Source: Clostridium chromiireducens (GTDB taxonomy: Bacteria > Bacillota > Clostridia > Clostridiales > Clostridiaceae). From it: a stretch of DNA of 64,000 nt. The notes below the pieces were generated by a model. It had not been told where the DNA came from, did no database searches, and worked only from the letters and a program-made list of their open reading frames with translations. Shown here piece after piece: positions 44,868-54,170 of this stretch (positions are counted from its first letter, which is position 1; every line of letters starts with the position of its first letter). The translations under genes and the position numbers were made by a program. The stretch covers positions 1-64,000 of the forward strand of contig NZ_MZGT01000012.1 of assembly GCF_002029255.1 (NCBI RefSeq). Direction: 5' to 3'.

Positions 44868-45593
44868 CTATAATCCTAATATTTGCGAATTCTCTCTTGC
44901 TTCGTAAATTGCTCTAAATATATAATAATCAAAAGAAGTAGTTATCTTAATATTTTCTTCCACACCATCAATTGTATGCAATTTATATCCATATTCCATC
45001 ATAAGCGATGCCGAATCTACCATATTACTCTTATTGTCTTTTATTGCTTCGTTATGTACATACCAGATATCTTTCAGATAAAAGCTTTGAGGCGCTCTAG
45101 CCATTTTTAGGTTATTTCTTTTATGAATTTTCTGAATTTTATCCGAATCATCTGTCGATATAATACTTTCTTTAACAGGGACTACCGTTATAGCCGATCC
45201 AAATTCTCTTACTGACTGGATACTTTTTGTTATAAGTTGGCTTGATATTAACGGTCTAACTCCATCATGTATAAGAACAATTTCTTTATCTGGATTTGAT
45301 GAATTTCGGTATATTTCTTTAAGACCATTATAAATGGATTCCTGTCCTGATTTACCGCCTTCAACTATACTTTTTACTTTTGTAATATAATTTCTCTTTA
45401 ATTGCTCCTTCAAAGTATCAATCCAATCAGCTAAACACACCACTACAATATTATCCACTTCTTCATTTAATTCAAAATATTCTATTGTATATATCAATAT
45501 AGATTTTCCATGTAACTCTAAGAACTGTTTCGGTTTTGCTTTACTATTCATACGCGAACCAGTTCCACCTGCAAATATCAAAGCTGTAGCCAT
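44868..45593 (-). CDS. IspD/TarI-family cytidylyltransferase
   Basis: Transfers CMP from CTP to a phosphorylated polyol. GGTGSRM at 9-15 and KQF at 22-24 form the nucleotide loop. VLIHDGVRPLIS is the metal-binding segment and NLKMARAPQSFY is the conserved 'TQTPQ'-like block. Sequence alone does not separate IspD (MEP pathway) from TarI (ribitol phosphate). The neighbours (two CDP-polyol-type transferases, LicD, an SDR) favour a CDP-activated surface-glycan precursor over isoprenoid synthesis. It has 241 residues. Confidence 0.88.
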   Translation of the reverse strand: MATALIFAGGTGSRMNSKAKPKQFLELHGKSILIYTIEYFELNEEVDNIVVVCLADWIDTLKEQLKRNYITKVKSIVEGGKSGQESIYNGLKEIYRNSSNPDKEIVLIHDGVRPLISSQLITKSIQSVREFGSAITVVPVKESIISTDDSDKIQKIHKRNNLKMARAPQSFYLKDIWYVHNEAIKDNKSNMVDSASLMMEYGYKLHTIDGVEENIKITTSFDYYIFRAIYEARENSQILGL

Positions 45594-45597
45594 ATAT

Positions 45598-47097
45598 TTA
45601 CACCCCTTTCTTTAATAACTTCTCCAAAATAACTTTGTGAATATGTAAACCAGATGTTCCGTCACAATTAGCAACTGAATTTTTCATTCTGCTTAATCGT
45701 TCATCTTTCTTATAATCATTGACATTAATCACAATATCAATAAACTTTTCTACTGATAACCCTTCATAATAATGATAAACTCCGAGCCAATCCAATGTCA
45801 GATATTTCTTAGGTTCATCTGTCAGAATTATATCTAATACCGGCTTTTCTGTAACAATATAAAGTTTTAGAACAGAACTTGTATCTGAAATCAATGCATC
45901 TGAAAAAGTAAATGCTGTATGCATATCACTACTTATATCGTAAACAGCTCTTTTATGATTTGAAACATGCTCAACCAATTCATTAAACACATCCATATAT
46001 TCTGGTCTTATAGCACTTAATGTTTCTCTCAATAATGGATGCGGTCTCCAAATCACCGCACATTTATCATTGCTTAGTATTTTTGAAATAATAATTTGTA
46101 TCATTTTAATTATGTTCTTATTAGGGGATAATGTAGATGCAATACTTGTATTTATTAAAAATACTTTTTTACCTTCTAAATATTCTTTCCATTCTTCAGG
46201 CATTTCTCTATAATTTTTTAACGAATTTAATACAGCATCTATTTTAGGTGAACCAAGTATGAGAAACTTCGACAGTGGGATTCCACAACTTGATACCGCT
46301 TTTGCCCAAACTTCCGATTGAGCAATAACATAATCCGCATTAACCACGCCACTTGTAGCATGATACATATCTCTTTTTGCCTCATCATAACTATTAAATT
46401 GATTTCCTGCTATAAAGTATGGTACAAATACTAGCATATCTGTATATTTCTTTAATTCAGATGAATAGAATGATGGATGAACTGATGTTACATAATTATG
46501 CTGATCATATGGATTATGAAAATATATAATATCCGGTTTTCTAACTCTTAAATCATATTCTAAATAATTAGTAATAGGCACATATCCAGGCATCATATCC
46601 CCCTCATAGTGCATTCCATCAAATCCACCACCTGAAGTGCGGTCGAAATACGGTATAGGAATCACATAACACTCACAATTCGGATCTTCCTTTGCTTCTA
46701 ACCATATACTTTCTAAGGAATCCCACATGGATGCCTTGTATGGAAGAAATACAATTTCACGCTTTAATTTAATTTCATTTTGAATACCAGTTTGAATCTT
46801 TATCATATGCTTATTAAGTAGTCTATAATCTTTATTGGCATTTACACTCGATTCCACCGTAAGGCTCACCTGATATACTGCTTCACAATATTCTTCAATA
46901 GATGTAATAACTGCTAATCCTTCTCCTTCTGATTTTTCGATTGAATTTCCTATATGAATGGCCGCTTCCTGACATTCAATAAGCATTTCTTTTACTCTTT
47001 CATAGTTATGATTTTCTATCTGCTTTTTAATTTCTTTATGCGCTTTATGAAGAGTTGATACTAATTCTAATAATTGATCTCTATGATACTTTCGCAT
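45598..47097 (-). CDS. CDP-glycerol glycerophosphotransferase-like protein (second, lacking the Rossmann module)
   Basis: A transferase of the TagB/TagF type. The first 120 residues are a helical N-terminus (LVSTLHKAHKEIKKQIENHN). The catalytic part shows IVFLPYKASMWDSLESIW, PDIIYFHNPYDQHNYVTSVH, VPYFIAGNQ, YVIAQSE, AVIWRPHPLLRETL, DALISDTSSVLKLYIVTEKPV. The RPHP and SDTSS motifs match the KPHP and SDYSS of the other copy. It is the first gene of the island operon, 340 bases after the GT2 gene. The ATG at 47097 follows GAGGAG; a GTG at 47115 lies within that site. It has 499 residues. Confidence 0.88.
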   Translation of the reverse strand: MRKYHRDQLLELVSTLHKAHKEIKKQIENHNYERVKEMLIECQEAAIHIGNSIEKSEGEGLAVITSIEEYCEAVYQVSLTVESSVNANKDYRLLNKHMIKIQTGIQNEIKLKREIVFLPYKASMWDSLESIWLEAKEDPNCECYVIPIPYFDRTSGGGFDGMHYEGDMMPGYVPITNYLEYDLRVRKPDIIYFHNPYDQHNYVTSVHPSFYSSELKKYTDMLVFVPYFIAGNQFNSYDEAKRDMYHATSGVVNADYVIAQSEVWAKAVSSCGIPLSKFLILGSPKIDAVLNSLKNYREMPEEWKEYLEGKKVFLINTSIASTLSPNKNIIKMIQIIISKILSNDKCAVIWRPHPLLRETLSAIRPEYMDVFNELVEHVSNHKRAVYDISSDMHTAFTFSDALISDTSSVLKLYIVTEKPVLDIILTDEPKKYLTLDWLGVYHYYEGLSVEKFIDIVINVNDYKKDERLSRMKNSVANCDGTSGLHIHKVILEKLLKKGV

Positions 47098-47115
47098 GTA
47101 ACTTATGCTCCTCAC

Positions 47116-47456
47116 TTTCTTTAAAAATATAATTTTTTTAAATTATGTTCTTTAATAGTTTTACTATATGTACTCAATTAATTAAATTATTTCTTATATA
47201 TGCACAATAAATCTCTGAGTTACATATTTTTTTAAACTTATTTCTTAAAAAATATTGCAGATATCAATCATCTTTTTCTCCTATCCTATATGTTAAAAAT
47301 CAGACTTTAAGATAATTTATCCTATAGTGATTATTTAGTACCCTTTTGCTTTTTATTATTATCTTAGCATCTAATTTTGGTACTCTAATTTATAAATTGC
47401 TATAAATATTTAATTAACGTAATTCGAATTTCGACAACTTATAAATCTGAATATTA
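47116..47456. other. AT-rich gap with no recognised feature
   Basis: This 340-base gap lies between the GT2 gene and the first gene of the glycan operon. I see no open frame of note, no strong promoter pair, no sigma-28 match and no terminator with a T run. A GATAAATTATC short palindrome is present. It presumably holds the operon promoter, which I cannot place. Confidence 0.5.
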
Positions 47457-49358
47457 TTACAGTCTATGTTTATTGACTGCATTATTATACCTTTTAATAA
47501 CATAGTCAATATCAGTATCAATTATATTTTTATCAAGGTCTTTAATCCAACTTAAATAACATATTATCTGCTCTATTGAATAGCCAAAATTCAAGGTATC
47601 TTTAAAGTATATAATAGCATTATTATAATCCATTAATTTATAGTAACAGTATCCCATTTCAAAATATATTTTGGGGGCAAACTTATCCTCATATTTTAAA
47701 ACATCAGACAAAATATTAATTACATAATCATATAAATTGTTTTCTTTTAGTATTTTTACAATTGGGAAGACCATCTCTGCACTTTCAAATCTATGTATGC
47801 TACTTAGATACATATTTAATACTTCTTTATTATTTGAAACTAATACAATTTCCTGTAATATTTTAGTATAATGCATCAAATTATCTTGTTTAAGTAAGAC
47901 TTTTTCTTTTCCCAAGTACGAATTTATTATATTTATGTATATATCATCTACAATATTAATTATTTTTTGAATTAAATCAGTTTTTTTACTAAATATAGCT
48001 GAAACAATAGCCAGTACTTTGTATTCTTCTGATTTTTCTATCAAAAATGCATTATAAAACATATCGAAAGATTTTTCATAATAATTATTTGAAAAAAATA
48101 CAAACATTAATGATATATCTTCATTGTTGTAAACTTTATTCCATATATTATAATAGTGCAACAATAGCTCTCCATGTTTTATTTTTATAAATGCGGTAAT
48201 AATAATTCTTATATCCTCTTCAGAATTATTATAAATAGTATTTAATAAAGCAACAATATCTCCAACTTTTTCATTTTTCAAAAGTCTTATTAACGAAATA
48301 AACGTTGATTCATTATATTTATTTGCTTTTAACGATTTATAATAATAGTCAAAAGCATTTACCATATCATTTTTTAATTCAAATATTTTACCCATATAAT
48401 AATAGATAATATGTAAAGATGAAGGAATTATATTCATTTCTATCCCATTATATTCATTTTGGTATTCCAAAGTCATATAAAAGTATTCAAGCGAGTTCAA
48501 ATAATTACCTTCCAAATAATCTACTATAGCTTTATAATAATAAAACATTGGATGTTTATTAAATTTATCCATAGCTTTATTTATTACTATTATTACTTCC
48601 TCACTATTATATTCCAGATTAATCATTGATTCTATTACATTCTTATAGACCTTGCTATTAAAACCAATTAATGCTATGTCACTATCTATGAACTTATTTC
48701 CATTTTCTATAGCAAGTTCATATTTACCTAATGCAAAATAGCTATCACATAGATAATAATATCCAGTATAATCATTTTTCTTTATCATTGTTTCTTCAAT
48801 TAATTCTATATTTCTTTTAACTTTGTTTTCTATTATATCTGAAGAGTAACCTGTATGATATATAATAATGTCATCATTTTCAACGATATATCGAGATAAA
48901 GGCCTATCTTGTCTATATAAAACCTCATGTATATCATTTTTGAATTTAATCTTAGGCGAATTTCTAAAGATCCTAATTGTTGGATTCACATCTTTTATTA
49001 AATCTAAATTTCTATCTATATTAATTAACTTGCTTACTATGCAATCTATTTTTTTCATACTTAAAGAATTCAAAAGATTTTCTATTTTATCTGTGCTATC
49101 AAAATATTCATCTGCATCCAGAAATATAATCCAATCTCCTTTTGCTTTTCCAAGTGCAAAGTTCTTAGCTCTACAAAAACTATTATTCCATTTATAATAA
49201 AATACTTTTGCACCTAATTCTTTTGCAATAGTGACAGTATTATCATCTGAACCAGTATCTACAACAATAATCTCATTTACAATATTCTTATAACTTTCTA
49301 TACATTTCCCTATATTTTTCTCTTCGTTTTTCACAATCATGCATGCGGATATTTTCAT
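47457..49358 (-). CDS. Family 2 glycosyltransferase with TPR-like C-terminus (probable flagellin glycosyltransferase)
   Basis: Residues 1-230 are a GT-A glycosyltransferase: SACMIVKNEEKNIGKCIESY, IVVDTGSDDNTVTIAKELGA, and DAD at 81-83. The remaining 400 residues are helical repeats like tetratricopeptides (YYYLCDSYFALGKYELAIEN, KIYFEMGYCYYKLMDYNNAI). The layout is that of SunS-like and flagellin glycosyltransferases, in which TPR repeats hold the protein acceptor. It is the first gene after the major flagellin, the place of the flagellin glycosyltransferase in C. difficile. A role as the enzyme that adds the first sugar to flagellin Ser/Thr is inference. Confidence 0.88.
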   Translation of the reverse strand: MKISACMIVKNEEKNIGKCIESYKNIVNEIIVVDTGSDDNTVTIAKELGAKVFYYKWNNSFCRAKNFALGKAKGDWIIFLDADEYFDSTDKIENLLNSLSMKKIDCIVSKLINIDRNLDLIKDVNPTIRIFRNSPKIKFKNDIHEVLYRQDRPLSRYIVENDDIIIYHTGYSSDIIENKVKRNIELIEETMIKKNDYTGYYYLCDSYFALGKYELAIENGNKFIDSDIALIGFNSKVYKNVIESMINLEYNSEEVIIVINKAMDKFNKHPMFYYYKAIVDYLEGNYLNSLEYFYMTLEYQNEYNGIEMNIIPSSLHIIYYYMGKIFELKNDMVNAFDYYYKSLKANKYNESTFISLIRLLKNEKVGDIVALLNTIYNNSEEDIRIIITAFIKIKHGELLLHYYNIWNKVYNNEDISLMFVFFSNNYYEKSFDMFYNAFLIEKSEEYKVLAIVSAIFSKKTDLIQKIINIVDDIYINIINSYLGKEKVLLKQDNLMHYTKILQEIVLVSNNKEVLNMYLSSIHRFESAEMVFPIVKILKENNLYDYVINILSDVLKYEDKFAPKIYFEMGYCYYKLMDYNNAIIYFKDTLNFGYSIEQIICYLSWIKDLDKNIIDTDIDYVIKRYNNAVNKHRL

Positions 49359-49385
49359 TTAAATCTCAGAACTCCCTTCTTCCAA

Positions 49386-49419
49386 TTAAAGGGCCAGAGT
49401 TTACACCCTGACCCTTTAA
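49386..49419. other. Stem-loop after the flagellin gene
   Basis: TTAAAGGGTCAGGG and CTCTGGCCCTTTAA pair with one or two mismatches around a six-base loop, 36 bases after the flagellin stop. No T run follows, so it may be a weak terminator or a stabilising 3' hairpin. Partial read-through into the glycosyltransferase gene would fit. Confidence 0.5.
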
Positions 49420-49454
49420 TATAATTTTAACAAGTTAAACTTTATTATTCAAAA

Positions 49455-51086
49455 TTATCTTAATAATTGAAGAACTTGTTGAGGTTGTTGATTTGCTTGT
49501 GCAAGCATAGCTTGAGCAGCTTGTGAAAGAATATTATTCTTTGAGAATGTTGACATTTCTTTTGCCATATCAACGTCTCTTATTCTTGATTCAGCTGAAG
49601 TTAAGTTTTCACTTGATGTTCCTAAATTATTGATTGTGTGTTCCAATCTGTTTTGAATAGCTCCAAGTTTACCTCTTTCAGCCGAAACAGATGCAATAGC
49701 CTTATCTAAAGTATCAAGTGCTGATTGTGCACCAGCTTTTGTAGTTACATCAACTCCTGATATTCCTAAAGCAGCTGATCTCATATCATTAATACCAAAT
49801 GTAATAGTTTGGCCTCTATTTGCTCCAATTTGGAATGTCATTCCACCATTTCCACCAGATTCTGTTTGAGCTTGAGTTAACCCTAAATCTTTAACTGCTG
49901 TTTTTCCAGCTAAATCTGATAAACTAATTGGACCAGATTCACTAACAATTTCAAATCTTCCATCATTTGTTGCATTTACCTTAACATCTGCAATATATCC
50001 TGGCTTATCTGAAGATGTAGCTCCTGCTGCAGTATTATAGGAAGATATTGCAGCATTTATGTCATGTTGTAATTGAGTTGCTGCAGATGACATAGTATCT
50101 CCAGCTGATATAGCTGTTGTTATACTAGCTTGTAAATTAACATCCCCTATTTTGAAATTTATTTTATCTGTAGTTGCTACGTTTGATCCATTATAAGTAC
50201 TATCACCAGTATCTCCAGTAGTTCCAGCTGTACCTAAGAATTTTCCACTTATACCTGTAGCAGCACTTGATTTTATAGCTGATGTAGTTCCTGTCGAACC
50301 GCTTTCTATAACTAATTTATTAGTACCATCAACATATCCACTAATATGTGCTACATTAGCTCCTGATTGATCAATAGCTTCATTTATCTTTGAAACAATT
50401 AAATCCTTAGCAGCATTCATGCTAGTAGTTGTTGCACCTGAACCTGTACCAGCTTTTATAGTTGTTTTTTCAGCTTCACTAAAATTTTGCCAATTAACAG
50501 TAATTTCACTTCCATCTATTGTAAGCTTACCTTGAACAAAATCTGAATCTGAAACCAATGCTGTTGATGAATTCATTGCTGATGTTGCAGTTACTGATGC
50601 CGAAGTAAGTTTAGCTACTTGTGTTCCTGTTGTCGTATCTTGTCCAACAGCAGCTCCAGAAGTTTTTAAGCTACCATTTAATAGTTTTTGAGTATTAAAC
50701 TCAGTTGTGTTACCAATTCTATCTACTTCACTCTTTAATTGAGTAACTTCATCTTGAATTGATTTTCTATCGGCATCTGTATTTGTTCCATTCGCTGATT
50801 GATCTGCAAGTTCTCTTATTCTTTGAAGAATGCTGTGAGTTTCATTTAATGCACCTTCTGCTGTTTGGATCATTGAAATACCATCTTGAGCATTAGCTGA
50901 AGCTTGATCTAAACCTCTAATTTGTCCTCTCATCTTTTCAGAAATTGCAAGACCTGCCGCATCGTCTCCAGCCTTGTTAATTCTTAAACCTGAAGAAAGT
51001 TTTTGCATTGAATTACTAGCAGTTGCTGCGTTAGTATTCATCCTGCTGATTGCATTAGCTCCTGGTAAATTGTGATTAATTATCAT
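49455..51086 (-). CDS. fliC: Major flagellin
   Basis: The filament subunit, 543 residues. The N-terminal D0/D1 domains are canonical: IINHNLPGANAISRM, KLSSGLRINKAGDDAAGLAI, MIQTAEGALNETHSILQRIR. The central 180-400 region is Ser/Thr/Ala/Gly-rich, variable and surface-exposed, a likely glycan carrier. The C-terminus ends ANQQPQQVLQLLR, intact for export and polymerisation. The real ATG is at 51086, with AAGGAGGA eight bases upstream; a further 15 codons would place the leader hairpin inside the gene. The leader holds a CsrA-type site and a sigma-28 promoter. Confidence 0.95.
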   Translation of the reverse strand: MIINHNLPGANAISRMNTNAATASNSMQKLSSGLRINKAGDDAAGLAISEKMRGQIRGLDQASANAQDGISMIQTAEGALNETHSILQRIRELADQSANGTNTDADRKSIQDEVTQLKSEVDRIGNTTEFNTQKLLNGSLKTSGAAVGQDTTTGTQVAKLTSASVTATSAMNSSTALVSDSDFVQGKLTIDGSEITVNWQNFSEAEKTTIKAGTGSGATTTSMNAAKDLIVSKINEAIDQSGANVAHISGYVDGTNKLVIESGSTGTTSAIKSSAATGISGKFLGTAGTTGDTGDSTYNGSNVATTDKINFKIGDVNLQASITTAISAGDTMSSAATQLQHDINAAISSYNTAAGATSSDKPGYIADVKVNATNDGRFEIVSESGPISLSDLAGKTAVKDLGLTQAQTESGGNGGMTFQIGANRGQTITFGINDMRSAALGISGVDVTTKAGAQSALDTLDKAIASVSAERGKLGAIQNRLEHTINNLGTSSENLTSAESRIRDVDMAKEMSTFSKNNILSQAAQAMLAQANQQPQQVLQLLR

Positions 51087-51093
51087 AATAAAT

Positions 51094-51129
51094 TCCTCCT
51101 TGATTTTTAAGTTACGGACTTCCCTGTCC
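51094..51129 (-). promoter_or_regulatory. CsrA-binding sites in the flagellin leader
   Basis: In the RNA, GGACAGGGAAGUCC (51116-51129) forms a four-base stem GGAC/GUCC with loop AGGGAA presenting GGA. ACAGGGAAGU matches nine of ten positions of the CsrA consensus ACARGGAUGU. A second GGA lies in the ribosome site AAGGAGGA (51094-51101), 15 bases closer to the start. This two-site layout is that of the Bacillus subtilis hag leader, where CsrA blocks translation and FliW relieves it. csrA and fliW are encoded at 55304-55953. Confidence 0.7.
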
Positions 51130-51195
51130 ATACTTTATATTTTTTTATTTATATCAACTCTTAAGAGTTAATAGCTTATAAGCTTTATACTTTTA

Positions 51196-51222
51196 TATTC
51201 GATTTAATTGAATATTACTTTA
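51196..51222 (-). promoter_or_regulatory. Sigma-28 promoter of the major flagellin gene
   Basis: TAAA (51219-51222), 15 bases, then ATCGAATA (51196-51203). The spacing is exact, and the CGA core of GCCGATAA is kept, though the flanks differ. The leader would be about 100 bases and contain the CsrA hairpin, close to the length of the B. subtilis hag leader. Confidence 0.55.
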
Positions 51223-51340
51223 GTCTTTATTTATAATTTTTAAAACTTTTTTATCAATTTTTAAAGTAATAACTATTTAAATCTTATATTTATATATTCG
51301 TTACTAAATGGTAGAACTTTATAGTCATTTAAATTTTATT

Positions 51341-51670
51341 TTAAACACTTTTATTAAAAACCATAGCCTTATTTTCAAAGCTATTGTAATTTACATTTGC
51401 TTGTCTTACCTTCTTTAAGTTCTCTATTTGTTTTTTTATTTCAACTTTTTCTTTTTTTACTACGTTTTGCAATTCTTCTTCTAACTCTAATAATTTTAGT
51501 GAACTTTCAATAGACTCAATTTCTTCTTTATCAAACTCAAGAATACTTATTGATTCTAAAATTTCTTCTCTTTTTTGAATTAAATCAGTTAGCTCACTAC
51601 CATTTCTGGCCTCATTGATTAAAGCTAAAGTTAGAGTTTTATATTCTTCTAAATATTTACTTAAGTTCAT
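51341..51670 (-). CDS. FliT-like small coiled-coil protein
   Basis: A 109-residue, highly charged helical protein (LLELEEELQNVVKKEKVEIK) with no membrane segment, located directly after fliD. This is the place and look of FliT, the export chaperone of the filament cap FliD, but sequence conservation in this family is low. I start it at the ATG at 51670 (GAGG nine bases upstream) instead of 51679. The role is inferred from position, size and coiled-coil character. Confidence 0.7.
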   Translation of the reverse strand: MNLSKYLEEYKTLTLALINEARNGSELTDLIQKREEILESISILEFDKEEIESIESSLKLLELEEELQNVVKKEKVEIKKQIENLKKVRQANVNYNSFENKAMVFNKSV

Positions 51671-51768
51671 AAATTTCATCCTCGCATCATTTTAATTTTA
51701 AAATAAGGCTTCTAAAAAAATACTACATATACAAAAAACATTTTATTGAATAGTATCAATTATCATCT

Positions 51769-54054
51769 TTATTTTCCTAGCATGCTTGCTAAAGATGATT
51801 GTTGTGAATTTAATTTCTGCATAATTGTTTCTAGATCGGAATATTTTTTATATAATGCATTTTCTTTAACTGTAAATGATTGATTCATATCAGCTATTAG
51901 CAATTTTTTCTTATATATATTCTTAGTTAATGTATTACTGCTCTCTGTACTACTTCCTGTCAATCCTGCTTTCTTGGCTAACGATGAAGTACTAGTTTTA
52001 AATTCGTTGTATAAAGCTGTTTTAAGCTGAGTTAATGCTCCACCCTTATCCGTAGTTGATGCTGCTCTTGTAAATAAATCTTTTACATCCCCTGCATTTT
52101 CTTGCAATGCTTTTGTTAATTTATCTTCATCTATAGTGAGCATTCCATTTTTGTCTGCATAATTTTTAATTGGAGATATTCCAATTTTCTCCAAATTCAA
52201 TCCTGATCCCGATACAACCGTTGAAATAGCATTTTTCATTTCACTTACTATTCGTTGAAGATCATTATCTTTTCTAAGCAATCCTGTTTGCGCTTTCTTT
52301 TCCCAAGCAGTAACTTGAGATTCTGTCATTGCTGACTTTTGTTCATCTGTTAAAGGCATATAATCTTTATCTCTTGTTTCAAAGATTTTTGTATTCATAC
52401 TTTGTAATAGTGTATTATAATCATTAACAAACTTTACAATATTGTCTTTTAAAGACGTAACATCGGTTGATCCTGTTAATTTTACCGAAGTATCTGCTGA
52501 TGTTGTTAAGCTACCATCACCTTTAATTGTCATTATAGTTCCATCAGCCATTTTAAAATCCATTGTAGCAGCACCAAGTGGTATTCCATCAGGTTTTGTT
52601 ATGGTAGTTGTTCCATCATCTGCTATTGTTATTTTACTCTTGTCAGTAAGTGTATATTCAGTTTGGGTAGACTCTGCTACTTTAGTAATATTATTACTAA
52701 AAATACTAGTCACTGATGATGATGTTATATATTTGGTAGTTGTCAGTGGATTTGTCGTTATATTTCCATCGCCCGTAATTATCATTTGGGTTCCATTAGT
52801 ACTTGTGAAACTCATTATATCAGTAGCCCCAAGTGTTGTTCCATCAGGTTTTGTTATAGTTGTTGTTCCATCATTAGCTATTGTTATCTTACTATCATCC
52901 TTAAGTGTGTATTCTGTACCATCGGTCACAGACGTTGTATCCTTAACATCAGCATTAGTAAAAAGACTTGTCATCAATGATGATGTTATATTTTGTATCG
53001 GCACTAAAGTCCCATCACCTTTAATTCTCATTTTAGTCCCATCGTTGCTTGTGAAATCCATTGTATCAGTAGCTCCAAGTGTTGTTGTTCCATCAGCGTT
53101 TGTTATTGTTGTTGTCCCATCATCTGCTATTTTTATTTTACTTCCATTAGTAAGAGTATATTCTGTATTACTAGATTTCGCTGTTTTAGTAATATTATCT
53201 CCAAAAAGACTAGTTATTGATGATGATGTTATATATTTATTTGTTGAAGTTGTATTATTTGTTAATCCTTTAAAAGTAAATTGTACATTATCAACAGTTA
53301 CAACATTCTCAGTTGTTTTATTTGTAATGTCATCAATTGTATAAATATTACCGCTGCTATTTTTTATAGTAGCATGAAGATACTTGTCTGTTGCTGCCGT
53401 ATGATTATTAAGTGTAAACCCGCCTCCACCAAAAGCACTTGCCGCAAAATTTACACTATTAGTAAATTGACTATAAGTTGCTGTTATAGTATTCTTATTC
53501 AAGTCATCCAATGCTGTTTGAGCAGTTGTTTTATCTCCAGCGGTTGTTCCATTTATAATATTACTATACGTCAATTTCTGAGCTGCTACTGCCGCATTAT
53601 AATTAGCTACTGTTTTACTTCCATCAACGTCTACATCAAAGGTTATTGTTGCTGTACCAATTTTTATTGTTTTCCCAGCTCCAGTTTCAGTTGCCAGATC
53701 TAGTTTATCTGTTGCCTTGGCTGCTAATTGAGTAACACTCACTGTATAATTATCAATACTTGCTCCTGCTAATCCTTTCGCTGTTACCTTGTCACTACTA
53801 CTAGAATTATAGGTTTGCGTTTGATAAGTACTGCTAGACATCAAACTGCCTGTCTTTATTATATCAAGATATTTATCATAAAAGTCTGATGCATCGCTCA
53901 TTATTTTTTTATATTGCTCTTGTTGATATTCCATAACTTTTTTATTTTGAACTTCTTTATCAATCTTTGTTTGATATCCTTGCATTGCACTTTTAACTAG
54001 AGCATCTACATCTAATCCTGAATTAGTTCCAGTTATTCTCTGTATTGTTGACAT
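51769..54054 (-). CDS. fliD: Flagellar filament cap FliD with three tandem repeats
   Basis: The cap that folds flagellin into the growing filament. The N-terminus TIQRITGTNSGLDVDALVKSA and C-terminus ALYKKYSDLETIMQKLNSQQ, ending SSLASMLGK, are the diagnostic conserved ends. VKFVNDYNTLLQSMNTKI is the start of the C-terminal FliD domain. Between them, about residues 275-520 contain three related copies of roughly 80-88 residues, each with ITSS, EYTL, SKI, DDGTTTIT, DGT and GDG landmarks. This makes the protein 761 residues, longer than usual (450-650). The ATG at 54054 has AAAAGGAGTG upstream. Confidence 0.93.
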   Translation of the reverse strand: MSTIQRITGTNSGLDVDALVKSAMQGYQTKIDKEVQNKKVMEYQQEQYKKIMSDASDFYDKYLDIIKTGSLMSSSTYQTQTYNSSSSDKVTAKGLAGASIDNYTVSVTQLAAKATDKLDLATETGAGKTIKIGTATITFDVDVDGSKTVANYNAAVAAQKLTYSNIINGTTAGDKTTAQTALDDLNKNTITATYSQFTNSVNFAASAFGGGGFTLNNHTAATDKYLHATIKNSSGNIYTIDDITNKTTENVVTVDNVQFTFKGLTNNTTSTNKYITSSSITSLFGDNITKTAKSSNTEYTLTNGSKIKIADDGTTTITNADGTTTLGATDTMDFTSNDGTKMRIKGDGTLVPIQNITSSLMTSLFTNADVKDTTSVTDGTEYTLKDDSKITIANDGTTTITKPDGTTLGATDIMSFTSTNGTQMIITGDGNITTNPLTTTKYITSSSVTSIFSNNITKVAESTQTEYTLTDKSKITIADDGTTTITKPDGIPLGAATMDFKMADGTIMTIKGDGSLTTSADTSVKLTGSTDVTSLKDNIVKFVNDYNTLLQSMNTKIFETRDKDYMPLTDEQKSAMTESQVTAWEKKAQTGLLRKDNDLQRIVSEMKNAISTVVSGSGLNLEKIGISPIKNYADKNGMLTIDEDKLTKALQENAGDVKDLFTRAASTTDKGGALTQLKTALYNEFKTSTSSLAKKAGLTGSSTESSNTLTKNIYKKKLLIADMNQSFTVKENALYKKYSDLETIMQKLNSQQSSLASMLGK

Positions 54055-54170
54055 CTTTTTCACTCCTTTTGTACAATTTGCTTATAATTCAGAATTACAG
54101 TTATTAATTTAATAATACGTCTCAAAGCCATTTCTTTATTAAATCAAAAATTCGTAATTACTAATCATTT

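Noticed and set aside
44868..45593. Housekeeping IspD of the isoprenoid pathway
   Set aside because: Motifs cannot exclude it, but the surrounding genes all concern surface glycans and no other isoprenoid gene is near; called IspD/TarI family only.
47116..47456. Second riboswitch or sigma-28 promoter before the glycan operon
   Set aside because: No CGA-type -10 at 15 bases from TAAA and no conserved aptamer blocks were found.
49386..49419. Strong intrinsic terminator after the major flagellin gene
   Set aside because: The stem is good but has no T run after it in the direction of transcription; listed only as a stem-loop.
52442..53344. 300-codon plus-strand frame antisense to fliD
   Set aside because: It mirrors the tandem repeats of fliD; the protein is a Val/Ser/Pro-rich product of reversed repeat codons, with no ribosome site.
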